DNA of 64,000 bases from Tindallia magadiensis (GTDB lineage: Bacteria; Bacillota; Clostridia; Peptostreptococcales; Tindalliaceae). A model generated the notes under the pieces. That model was not told where the DNA came from. It did no database searches and saw nothing but the letters and a program-made list of their open reading frames with translations. The stretch is from the NCBI RefSeq assembly GCF_900113635.1, contig NZ_FOQA01000002.1, positions 124,001 through 188,000 of the forward strand, written 5' to 3'. A program made the position numbers and the translations under genes. Below, piece after piece: positions 1 to 7,716 of the stretch; the first letter of the stretch is position 1, and every line of letters starts with the position of its first letter.

Positions 1-1144
1 CCTCGCCCCCTTCCGGATGGATCTGTTCCTGTTTTTCCTTTTGCTCCTGCCGTTGTCGGCTGATGCGGTAACGAATATAAGTGCCGGTAGCACTGAAAAG
101 AAGAATCAAGCTGGTGATCACTCCGGAGATTTCCTGAACCACGCCTACCCTTGAACTCATGTAGGTAGCACCTTTATCCAATGTGGTGATCAGTGCTGAG
201 GCCAGCAATACACCTAAGGGATGGTTATTTCCCAGAAGGGAAGTGGCGATGGCATTATAACCAAGCCCTGCTAAAACACCTGGCTGCATCGACGCATAAT
301 GACCCAGATAAAAGGTAGCGCCTGCCAAGCCAGCTAAGGCACCGCTGATCATCATGGCGACGACAATGGTTCTTCCGATGGAAATACCTGCATACTCAGC
401 GGCTTGTTTGTTAGCACCTACCGCTTTGATTTCAAAGCCCAGCCGGGTTTTGTAAAGAAGATAATAGACAAACAAAGCGGCTAGGATGGCAAGAAAAATA
501 CCAATAGGCAGATCAACACGAATGCCGGCAATTCGGAGATTTTTAAGAGTAAGCGATGCGGCTGGCTGAATATATTCTGATTGGCGGGAAACAGGATTAA
601 CAAAATAGGTTTTAATATAATAACTGGTAACATAAGCAATCATATAATTGAGCATAATCGTAGAAACAACCTCGCTAATGTTGAAGCGATGCTTCAAATA
701 TCCTACGAAACCGGCGGCCAAACCACCCACGGTAATGGCAATAAGGATGACCAGTGGCTTTGCCAGATACCAGGGAAGATCGCTGTATCCAACAAAAAGA
801 GTAGCAAAAAAGCCGGCTAATAGCATTTGTCCTGCAATACCAATATTAAAAAGACCTGCCCGAAAGCCTACGGTAACAGCGAGGGCGGCAAAAATCATGG
901 GAGCCAGGGCATCTAAAAAACTGGTAAAATCAGTAAGCATCCCTGTACCTCCGGCATAGTTGGCTTTAGGAATCCAGCCAGCACCTTGAAGGATACTTAG
1001 GTAAGCCGTTAGAGGGTTTTTGCCCATCAGGAGGATGACGATACTGCCTGCCAGGATGGAAAGAAGGACGGCGAAAATGGGGATAGACAGCCATTGCCAT
1101 TTTTCATTACCTAACAGGGTTACCAAGGGATTTTTTTTATTCAT
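1..1144 (-). CDS. BMP-family ABC transporter permease (YufP/NupP-like), 3' end beyond window
   Basis: Membrane permease of an ABC importer for nucleosides or related solutes, working with the ATPase and lipoprotein encoded just upstream. The reading frame is open from the ATG at 1142-1144 to the window edge (381 codons), so the C-terminus is missing. The visible protein starts MNKKNPLVTLLGNEK, has many hydrophobic segments, and carries the conserved core of this family around GFRAGLFNIGIAGQ and AVGANKQAAEYAGIS. Its start overlaps the end of the ATPase gene by 8 bp, which suggests translational coupling. In related Firmicutes a second permease (YufQ-like) follows, and one is expected left of the window. 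Substrate is inferred from family only. Confidence 0.9.
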   Translation of the reverse strand, partial: MNKKNPLVTLLGNEKWQWLSIPIFAVLLSILAGSIVILLMGKNPLTAYLSILQGAGWIPKANYAGGTGMLTDFTSFLDALAPMIFAALAVTVGFRAGLFNIGIAGQMLLAGFFATLFVGYSDLPWYLAKPLVILIAITVGGLAAGFVGYLKHRFNISEVVSTIMLNYMIAYVTSYYIKTYFVNPVSRQSEYIQPAASLTLKNLRIAGIRVDLPIGIFLAILAALFVYYLLYKTRLGFEIKAVGANKQAAEYAGISIGRTIVVAMMISGALAGLAGATFYLGHYASMQPGVLAGLGYNAIATSLLGNNHPLGVLLASALITTLDKGATYMSSRVGVVQEISGVITSLILLFSATGTYIRYRISRQRQEQKEKQEQIHPEGGE

Positions 1145-2675
1145 CTTCTTTCACTCCCATCATATAGGCTCCAATTTCCATAGCCGTTAATTGGGAGGCA
1201 GCTTCGACCTTTAACAGCTCTCCATTATAGATGACTCCAATGGTGTCGGCCAGTGCCATGATTTCATCCAGCTCCAGAGAAATCAGGAGGATGGCTTTTC
1301 CTTTTTGCTGTTCCTGTAAGATTTGCTGCCAGGTATTTTCAATAGCACCTACATCTAAGCCTCGGGTGGGCTGAACAAAAATAATCAACGGGGTATCCTG
1401 CTCAATTTCCCGGGCAATGATCATTTTTTGTTGATTACCGCCACTGAGGCTGCGAGTGATGCTATCGGCTCCTTTATTACTGCGGATATCATAAGCCGTA
1501 ATCAGTCGTTCAGCATAATGATGAAAAGCTTCCGGGTTTAATCTTCCGCCCGGACTGGAGAAAGGCTCCTGAAAATACTGTTTTAACACCAAGTTATCCG
1601 ATACAGGATCATCCAGAATTAATCCATAGGTTTGTCGGTCCTCTGGAATGTAAGCAATGCCTTCCAGATTGCGCTGGCGTACCGGTTCGTTGGTAATATC
1701 CACCTGATTCAGCCGCACCGTACCAGAGGTAATCTTTTTTAGACCTGTAATTGCTTCGGCAATTTCTGTCTGTCCATTTCCGGAAACGCCAGCAATGGCA
1801 AAAATCTCTCCTGCACGAATGGTAAAAGAAACATCCTTCACCATGGTTATCTGATCCTGATTTTTTACGTGTAAGTTTTCTACTTCCAGCACTACCTGAC
1901 CAAAGGTTGGGGTTGGCTTGTTTACTTCCAGCATTACTTCTCGACCTACCATAAGATTAGCCATTTCTCGGGTAGAGGTAGTCGCTACTTCTTTAATATC
2001 TACTAAACGACCACGATTCAAAATTGCGCACCGGTCAGCCACTTCCTTTATTTCTTCCAACTTATGACTGACAAGAATAATGGTTTTACCATTTTCCCGA
2101 AGTTCACGAATAATATCCAATAGATATTGGATTTCCTGAGGTGTTAGAATAGCAGTGGGTTCATCGAAAATAAGGATATCGGCTTCTTTATAAAGCATTT
2201 TAAGAATTTCTACTTTTTGACGGGTGGCCACATTAACATGTTCGATCCGATCCCGGGGATTTACATTTAGTTGATAACGCTTCGAAAAGGCTTCAATAGT
2301 CTTTTCGCTTTCCGAAATATTCACCAAGGGTAAAAAGCCCAGACCTTTGGTAATAGGCTCCATACCCAGCACAATATTTTGGGCAATGGTATAGTTTTCC
2401 ACTAGCTTAAAATGTTGATGAACCATGCCTACTCCCATACGAGCAGCTTGTCGGGGCGAATATTCTTTTACGCGTTGACCTTTAATCCATATATCACCTT
2501 CATCTGGCTCGTAAAGGCCAAAAAGCATACTCATTAATACGGATTTTCCCGCACCATTTTCTCCTAAAAGAGCAAATATTTCACCCTGTTGAATATCCAG
2601 TGAAATATTGTCGTTGGCTATAATGCCGGGAAATCTTTTTGTCACGTTTTTAATGCTGATGATCGTGTCTTTCAT
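1137..2675 (-). CDS. BMP-family ABC transporter ATP-binding protein (YufO/NupO-like)
   Basis: Energises the adjacent permease by ATP hydrolysis at the inner membrane face. The 512-residue protein contains two tandem ABC domains, the usual length for sugar/nucleoside-type ATPases. Domain 1 has Walker A GENGAGKS (residues 38-45) and Walker B ADILIFDEPTAILTP, but its signature region reads NVATRQKVE rather than a recognisable LSGGQ-type motif. Domain 2 has a Walker A variant GVSGNGQTE, a good signature LSGGNQQK and LIIFVQPTRGLDVGA. The degenerate second Walker A is common in this family. The gene lies between the lipoprotein gene (102 bp upstream, with a hairpin in the gap) and the permease, with which it overlaps. 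The sugar family (RbsA-like) is less likely because the neighbours are BMP-type. Confidence 0.93.
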   Translation of the reverse strand: MKDTIISIKNVTKRFPGIIANDNISLDIQQGEIFALLGENGAGKSVLMSMLFGLYEPDEGDIWIKGQRVKEYSPRQAARMGVGMVHQHFKLVENYTIAQNIVLGMEPITKGLGFLPLVNISESEKTIEAFSKRYQLNVNPRDRIEHVNVATRQKVEILKMLYKEADILIFDEPTAILTPQEIQYLLDIIRELRENGKTIILVSHKLEEIKEVADRCAILNRGRLVDIKEVATTSTREMANLMVGREVMLEVNKPTPTFGQVVLEVENLHVKNQDQITMVKDVSFTIRAGEIFAIAGVSGNGQTEIAEAITGLKKITSGTVRLNQVDITNEPVRQRNLEGIAYIPEDRQTYGLILDDPVSDNLVLKQYFQEPFSSPGGRLNPEAFHHYAERLITAYDIRSNKGADSITRSLSGGNQQKMIIAREIEQDTPLIIFVQPTRGLDVGAIENTWQQILQEQQKGKAILLISLELDEIMALADTIGVIYNGELLKVEAASQLTAMEIGAYMMGVKEDE

Positions 2676-2722
2676 AGGACAGCTCCTTTACCAAAAGTAC
2701 AGCATACCTGGGATGAAGAGAA

Positions 2723-2754
2723 AGCAGGAGAAAAAGGATGCTTTTTCTCCTGCT
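2723..2754 (-). terminator. Intercistronic hairpin between lipoprotein and ATPase genes
   Basis: A perfect 14-bp inverted repeat (AGCAGGAGAAAAAG / CTTTTTCTCCTGCT) with a 4-nt loop sits in the 102-bp gap. On the minus strand the 3' arm is itself T-rich, but no clean T-run follows. This fits a partial terminator or mRNA-stabilising hairpin that lets the binding protein be made in excess over the transporter. Confidence 0.75.
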
Positions 2755-2777
2755 GAGGACATACAAAGGGTAGTCTT

Positions 2778-3941
2778 TTAGAGACCAGGGAAGTTGTCAG
2801 GACTGTGTCCATTAAAATTAGCGGCTGGAACAATGGTTCCGGCTTGTACTAATTCGTAAACTTCTTCTAGCTTCTCCATGGTTTCTTCTGATAATTGGTG
2901 ACGGTCATTTTCTAATACAAATCCAGTTGAATCAGTATCAGCACGAAGCAATTCGTTGGATCCTTGGAAAGTTCCTTCCATGATGGCGTTCAGTTGACGT
3001 TCTACATTGATGGACATGTTTTTCAAAACAGAAGTCAGTACCACATTACCATCGCTATAAGTACCGTCATCAAACTGATCCACATCACAACCGATCACAT
3101 AAACCCCTTCGGCTTCCATAGCTGCCGTAAAGACGCCCATACCAGAACCACCGGCGGCTACAAACATAATATCCACACCTTCATCGATAAGCGCATCGCC
3201 TACCACTTTTCCAGTTGCTGGGTCAGCGAAATTACCTATATAATTACCGCCTACATTGGCATTGGTTACGTCTGTACCGGCATAAGAAGGTAGTTCAACC
3301 ACTTCTGCATCAGTACCAAAATGATGGTTGGCATACATAACACCAGACTCAAAACCCCACTGATAGTTTACGTTGGAGGGAAAGGCAATCCCGTTAACGA
3401 CGGCTACTTTTCCTGTTTCTGTTTCCAGAGCCGCTGCGACGCCTGCAAAGAAGCCACTTTCTTCCTCGGCAAAAGTCATTGCATAAATATTGTCGAAAAG
3501 CTCCTGTTCACCTTGTGGTGTTGGGTTCGCATCTACTAGAATAAACATTTTTTCTGGATTGTCTTCAGCAATGCTGGAGATATCGGCAAATTGAAAGCCA
3601 GGTGTAACAATTACATCATAATCAGCTACTACATCGGCAACAGCTTGAACAGCTGCGGCTACATCGCCAGTCGTTTCCTGAATGGCATTTACCGTTGCGT
3701 TGCTGTGGTTTTCCATAAAGGCAAGAATTCCGTTGTAATTGTCCTGATTAAAACTGCCATCATCTACGCCGGAAGGGCTGGTGACAATAGCGATGCGCAG
3801 TGCATCTCCATCTGCTTCTGCTTCGGTTGCTGCTTCATCGCCGGCTGTTGGTTCGGCATCGCCGCCACAGGCGGTGAAGAGTAAGGCGGTTAGCAATAAA
3901 AATGATACAAACATCCACTTCCTTCTTTTTACATTCATCAA
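2778..3941 (-). CDS. BMP-family substrate-binding lipoprotein
   Basis: Extracellular lipid-anchored solute receptor for the ABC importer encoded downstream. The 387-residue protein begins with a basic n-region and hydrophobic stretch ending in the lipobox LLFTACGGD, so Cys25 should be the lipidated residue. An acidic linker (about residues 26-45) is followed by a BMP fold with typical features: residues around RIAIVTSPSGVDDGSFNQ near the N-terminus, GFQFADIS, and FVAAGGSGMGVF. Members of this family bind purine nucleosides, and some bind other compounds; the ligand here is not provable from sequence. A good ribosome binding site (GAGGGGG) precedes the ATG. It is the first gene of the minus-strand operon. 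Confidence 0.92.
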   Translation of the reverse strand: MMNVKRRKWMFVSFLLLTALLFTACGGDAEPTAGDEAATEAEADGDALRIAIVTSPSGVDDGSFNQDNYNGILAFMENHSNATVNAIQETTGDVAAAVQAVADVVADYDVIVTPGFQFADISSIAEDNPEKMFILVDANPTPQGEQELFDNIYAMTFAEEESGFFAGVAAALETETGKVAVVNGIAFPSNVNYQWGFESGVMYANHHFGTDAEVVELPSYAGTDVTNANVGGNYIGNFADPATGKVVGDALIDEGVDIMFVAAGGSGMGVFTAAMEAEGVYVIGCDVDQFDDGTYSDGNVVLTSVLKNMSINVERQLNAIMEGTFQGSNELLRADTDSTGFVLENDRHQLSEETMEKLEEVYELVQAGTIVPAANFNGHSPDNFPGL

Positions 3942-3989
3942 TAATCCCCCTCAATAATAGTGTTATCCAGTGACTACGGATAAGGTTTT

Positions 3990-4009
3990 CTTGTCTGTTG
4001 TCAGACAAG
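3990..4009. promoter_or_regulatory. Palindrome resembling a FadR-subfamily GntR operator
   Basis: CTTGTCTG-TTGT-CAGACAAG is a perfect 8-bp inverted repeat. It contains the 11-bp palindrome TTGTCAGACAA (3998-4008), which fits the TNGTNNNACNA pattern of FadR-subfamily GntR sites. It lies just downstream of the predicted minus-strand promoter, where a bound repressor would block transcription of the importer. It could also form an RNA hairpin in the leader. No GntR gene is in this window. Confidence 0.5.
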
Positions 4010-4024
4010 TTACAACTCGATATC

Positions 4025-4033
4025 ATCATACCA
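4025..4033 (-). promoter_or_regulatory. Extended -10 promoter for the BMP importer operon
   Basis: On the minus strand TGG-TATGAT matches an extended -10 element; no good -35 is visible. It is about 85 bp upstream of the lipoprotein start and directly above the palindrome at 3990-4009. Confidence 0.45.
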
Positions 4034-4072
4034 CGAAAATTGATGATTTTCATCCTTCAAGTCAGAAAATAA

Positions 4073-4101
4073 TTGATTAATCATTCAGAAAATGCTAAGA
4101 T
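4073..4101 (+). promoter_or_regulatory. Sigma-A-like promoter for the secreted protein gene
   Basis: TTGATT (4073-4078), a 17-bp spacer and TAAGAT (4096-4101), about 100 bp upstream of the start at 4199. It diverges from the importer promoter. Confidence 0.5.
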
Positions 4102-4198
4102 GAAGGCAGTTCAAAGATGTCAGATGTCGAACAAATTTTAAGATTTTCGACAAAGAAAGAGGGATCCTTGAACAAAAATGATGAAAAGGAGAATGGAG

Positions 4199-5497
4199 AT
4201 GAAGGTGAGTATTCAATGGAAAAAGAGTATGGTTGTTTGTGTGAGTATGCTATTGGTGTTTACTCTGTTTTTATCAACGGCTTACGCTGAAAAAGAATCA
4301 ACTCAGGCAATGGCAGCCACCAGAGCGTTACCAGAAATATCCTCTCATATAAAAGCGGAGGATGCGGAAAAATACTTGCAGCATTTTTATGGTATTTCGT
4401 TTTCAGAAGAAAGGGTATCGCCTGCAGAATTTGAAAATGCCCTTGCCACTCTGGGAAAACCAGTGGAAATGGACTGGGAAGAGGAAGAAATATTGACGCT
4501 GGAAAAAGCGGCTGTTGCGGTTATAAAGGCAGCAGGGATGAAGGAATTGGCGCTCACCTACTCAGAAGAAAAAATCCTGGCATCATTAGAAGGTTATCAT
4601 GAAACAGAAATTGCAGAAGAAGTGGCTGCCTATGTAGCCTGTGGTCTTGATATTGGCCTAATACCATCTACTTTGGAGATGAAAGCACCCTTGGATTCAA
4701 AGGCGGCAAACTACTTACTGATGAATGTGATCGATGTAACTGGAAAAGGAAGACAATATATTGGATGGACGGGTGATCCTAAAATTTACGGAAAAATAAT
4801 GGCTGCTTGGAACAGTTTTACCCTTTTTGAAGAAGAAACGTTAGATGCTGTCGGAGTGGGAGTGATTAAAGAAGGAGCAACCACTGGTTATCTTCTGACC
4901 TATCAGGGGAATGAATCCCGCTTTATTCCGGAATACAGCCTTCAGTACGATCATTCTGATATTCGTCATGCGTTACAGTTAGTAGGACTGTTAGCTAGTG
5001 AAGGGATTCAGGCACGGGTTCAGTTAGAACCAAAAACATCTGTTTATGAATATATGTTGGAATGGGGTCCAATCAGTGAGCCAACACCTCGTTATGCCGT
5101 GGTACAGGTAAGCGATGATTTGTATCTGGCGCATACGGTGGGATATATCCTTTCGCTGGAATTTGTCAGTGAAGAAGATAAGGAAGATTTTGATCGTGTG
5201 ATTGAGGCCTATGCCAAGAAATACGAGGGAAATGAAGAAGCTGTCGGGCTAATTGCTGGCTCTTACTGGCAACCGCTCTATAGTTCAAAAACAGAGATGC
5301 CAGAACCAGCCTATGTGGAAATGAGGGATGTTAGCCTTTCTCACAATGGCTATCAATTAAATTCGTTAACCTTGACAGAAAATGCCCCTCTGGTAATTGA
5401 AACCATGGAATCAATGACTGATTTGGACATAGAAAAAGAAAAAGCATGGAGCAATGCCGCTTTTTATCGTTACCTTACCGGGTCTGATTTTCAGTAG
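4199..5497 (+). CDS. Secreted protein of unknown function
   Basis: I do not recognise the family. The best start is the ATG at 4199, because AAGGAG ends 7 bp before it; ATGs at 4178 and 4193 lie before or on that site. From 4199 the protein has a classic Sec signal peptide: a lysine-containing n-region, a hydrophobic core (VVCVSMLLVFTLFLS) and a likely cleavage after AYA. There is no lipobox, LPXTG or obvious membrane anchor. The mature part is acidic and globular. Its first third (roughly residues 35-170) has short helical blocks with ISFSEERVSPAEFENAL and LTLEKAAVAVIKAAG patterns that loosely recall S-layer-homology repeats, but I cannot confirm this. The aldolase gene follows after 50 bp, so the two may be cotranscribed. 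Confidence 0.7.
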   Translation: MKVSIQWKKSMVVCVSMLLVFTLFLSTAYAEKESTQAMAATRALPEISSHIKAEDAEKYLQHFYGISFSEERVSPAEFENALATLGKPVEMDWEEEEILTLEKAAVAVIKAAGMKELALTYSEEKILASLEGYHETEIAEEVAAYVACGLDIGLIPSTLEMKAPLDSKAANYLLMNVIDVTGKGRQYIGWTGDPKIYGKIMAAWNSFTLFEEETLDAVGVGVIKEGATTGYLLTYQGNESRFIPEYSLQYDHSDIRHALQLVGLLASEGIQARVQLEPKTSVYEYMLEWGPISEPTPRYAVVQVSDDLYLAHTVGYILSLEFVSEEDKEDFDRVIEAYAKKYEGNEEAVGLIAGSYWQPLYSSKTEMPEPAYVEMRDVSLSHNGYQLNSLTLTENAPLVIETMESMTDLDIEKEKAWSNAAFYRYLTGSDFQ

Positions 5498-5547
5498 GGC
5501 AGGATAGCCCCTCAGGTTATTAGAGAATTCATAAAAGGAGTTTTGAG

Positions 5548-6192
5548 ATGCGTCTTCAAAAAGAACGGGAAATGATTGTTGAGTACGGGAAAAAATTAGT
5601 ATCAACCGGACTCACCAAAGGGACCGGCGGTAATCTTAGTTTATATTGCCGGGAAGAAGGGTTGATGGCTATTAGTCCCAGTGGGATAGATTATTTTGAA
5701 ACAACTCCCGAAGATGTAGTGGTGATGACACTACAGGGAGAGGTTGTAGAAGGAGATCGAACTCCTTCTAGCGAAGTGGAGCTGCACCGTATTTTTTATC
5801 AGCGACGAACAGATATTAACGCCATTATTCATGCTCACACCATGTATGCCACTACCATAGCCTGCTTGGGATGGGACTTACCGCCGGTACATTATATGAT
5901 TGCTGTAGCCGGTAAAAACGTACGTTGCTCTGCCTATGCTACTTTTGGCACCGGAGAACTGGCTGAAAAGGCATATGAAGCGATGGAAGACAGAAAAGCG
6001 GTTCTTTTAGCTAATCATGGTCTGTTGGCAGGAGCTGGAGATTTGGCAAATGCCTTTCATATTACGGAAGAAATAGAGTATTGTGCTGAAATATACTATC
6101 GGACGAAAGGGATTGGAGAGCCGGTAATATTAGATGAGGATGAAATGACAAGGATGCTGGAAAAATTCAAAACCTATGGACAGCGGAAATAA
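5548..6192 (+). CDS. Class II aldolase/adducin family protein (L-fuculose-phosphate aldolase-like)
   Basis: Zinc-dependent cytoplasmic aldolase, probably cleaving a phosphorylated sugar to dihydroxyacetone phosphate plus an aldehyde, as L-fuculose-1-phosphate aldolase does. The 214-residue length is normal. Visible family features are TKGTGGNLS (phosphate-binding region, residues 23-31), SPSGIDY, the catalytic acid E76 in PSSEVELH, and zinc ligands H95 and H97 (IIHAHT) plus H157 (LANHG). It is preceded by AAAGGAG with good spacing. No fucose or rhamnose genes surround it, so substrate is open; salvage of 5-methylthioribulose phosphate or 5-deoxyribose by-products is an alternative use of this family. 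Confidence 0.88.
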   Translation: MRLQKEREMIVEYGKKLVSTGLTKGTGGNLSLYCREEGLMAISPSGIDYFETTPEDVVVMTLQGEVVEGDRTPSSEVELHRIFYQRRTDINAIIHAHTMYATTIACLGWDLPPVHYMIAVAGKNVRCSAYATFGTGELAEKAYEAMEDRKAVLLANHGLLAGAGDLANAFHITEEIEYCAEIYYRTKGIGEPVILDEDEMTRMLEKFKTYGQRK

Positions 6193-6205
6193 AGGGAAAT
6201 AAGCT

Positions 6206-6239
6206 AAAAAAGCTGGCCTGCAAAACGGGCCAGCTTTTT
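6206..6239. terminator. Bidirectional terminator
   Basis: AAAAAGCTGGCC and GGCCAGCTTTTT form a 12-bp stem with a 9-nt loop. A-run and T-run flanks allow it to serve both the aldolase gene and the convergent M20 gene. Confidence 0.9.
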
Positions 6240-6274
6240 ATGAGAGCAGATGCAAAAGATCCTTGCTTAAAGGA

Positions 6275-7519
6275 TTAAAAAACACAGAATTCATCAGCAA
6301 TTTGGGTATAGACCTCTACGCTTTTAATCAGATCGTCAATGTCAATTTTTTCTTCTGCTGTATGAGCCAGTGCAATATCCCCGGGGCCAAAAACAACCGT
6401 TGGGATATTCATATACTTGGAAATTAAAGCCCCATCTGTCCATCCATATTCTGTATGAATTTCTGGTTCATAGCCAAGAACCCTTTCCAGTGCATTTCTG
6501 ACAGCGATGACAATGGATTCATCCAATCCGGTGTCTAAGGGCGGGTGGGGCAGGACCGATACGCTTTCTGGTGTCTCGCTGATCTCTATCTTTACCTTAG
6601 GATCTTCTTTTTCCATTTTATCGGCCAGATCCTGGTATTCCTTAATCACTGACTCCAGGGTTTCGCCTTCGACATAGCGCCGATCCAGGCGTACCAAAGC
6701 CTCTTCAGCGACAGTAGATTGACCGGTACCGCCTTTAATCGTACCAATATTCATCACGGAAGTGCCCATAAAATCATGCTTTCTTTCTTTTAGTTTAGGG
6801 TAAAGCTCCTCCTTCACCTTGTTTAGAAACTCTACTGCTTTTTCAATGGCATTGACTCCCTGATGAGGTTTTCCACTATGAGCGCCTTTTCCCCGAAACT
6901 TAATATCCAGCCATACCAGACCACGATGACTGGCAACATATTGGAAATTGGTAGGTTCACCTACTACAGCTCCATCTAGCGTAATGTCATGATCACCAAG
7001 GCATTTCTCACAGGCAATTAAACTTTCCATGCCTTTGCTGCGGGTTTCTTCTCCTACCACACCGGAAAAAACAATATCGCCATCTAGTTCCTGCTCAGCC
7101 CGTTTTAGAACCACTAAGGTCATCATCATTGCGGCGACAGGACCTTTCATATCAACAGCGCCTCGACCCCAGATAGAACCTTGTCTGACATTGCCGCTAA
7201 AGATTTCTTTGGGACTCATTTCGGCACCAAAAAGCGCTTCGTTCATATCGTCTGGTTTTTCTGTGTCGATATGTCCATTAAGCATCAGGCTTTTACCTTC
7301 TGGAGATTTTTTGCCTTTAATAAAAGCGATGACATTGTTCCTCTCTTTTTCTACATGTTGAAAATGCGCATGAATGCCATGTTTTTTGAAAAAATCCAGC
7401 ATATATTCCGCCACTTCTTTTTCCTGGGTTTCAACGCCTGTATGGCTGGGAATACGGATCAGATCTTTGGTAAGGTTGATCAACTCTTCTCTCTGGAAAT
7501 AGTCCGTTGCTTTTATCAT
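6275..7519 (-). CDS. M20 family metallopeptidase (ArgE/DapE/CPG2-like)
   Basis: Cytoplasmic two-zinc hydrolase that removes acyl groups or splits small peptides. The 414-residue protein keeps the family metal centre: H83 in LNGHIDT, D123 in GRGAVDMKGP, and the E157-E158 pair (catalytic Glu and ligand) in VVGEETRSKG; a later HRGL and the dimerisation-domain GKGAHSGKP are also present. TDGALISKYMNIPTVVFGPG near the C-terminus is typical for the ArgE/DapE/acetylornithine deacetylase type. Exact substrate cannot be assigned because no arginine or lysine biosynthesis gene is adjacent. It is a single-gene unit ending at a shared terminator. RBS AAAGGA lies just before the ATG. Confidence 0.88.
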   Translation of the reverse strand: MIKATDYFQREELINLTKDLIRIPSHTGVETQEKEVAEYMLDFFKKHGIHAHFQHVEKERNNVIAFIKGKKSPEGKSLMLNGHIDTEKPDDMNEALFGAEMSPKEIFSGNVRQGSIWGRGAVDMKGPVAAMMMTLVVLKRAEQELDGDIVFSGVVGEETRSKGMESLIACEKCLGDHDITLDGAVVGEPTNFQYVASHRGLVWLDIKFRGKGAHSGKPHQGVNAIEKAVEFLNKVKEELYPKLKERKHDFMGTSVMNIGTIKGGTGQSTVAEEALVRLDRRYVEGETLESVIKEYQDLADKMEKEDPKVKIEISETPESVSVLPHPPLDTGLDESIVIAVRNALERVLGYEPEIHTEYGWTDGALISKYMNIPTVVFGPGDIALAHTAEEKIDIDDLIKSVEVYTQIADEFCVF

Positions 7520-7716
7520 TCCTTTTATTCCTCCCTATATAATCTCCTTTTACAGCTTATTTTTATTGAATACCCGACAAATAAGTATTTATGCGATAGA
7601 ATTTTTGAGATTATTTGTAGGAATATTAGAAATAGTGAGACGTTGTGCTGGTTTTGGGGTAATGATAAAATAGTATCCGACGTACATAGAAAAAATGTCT
7701 TTGAAGGAGGTGTCGG

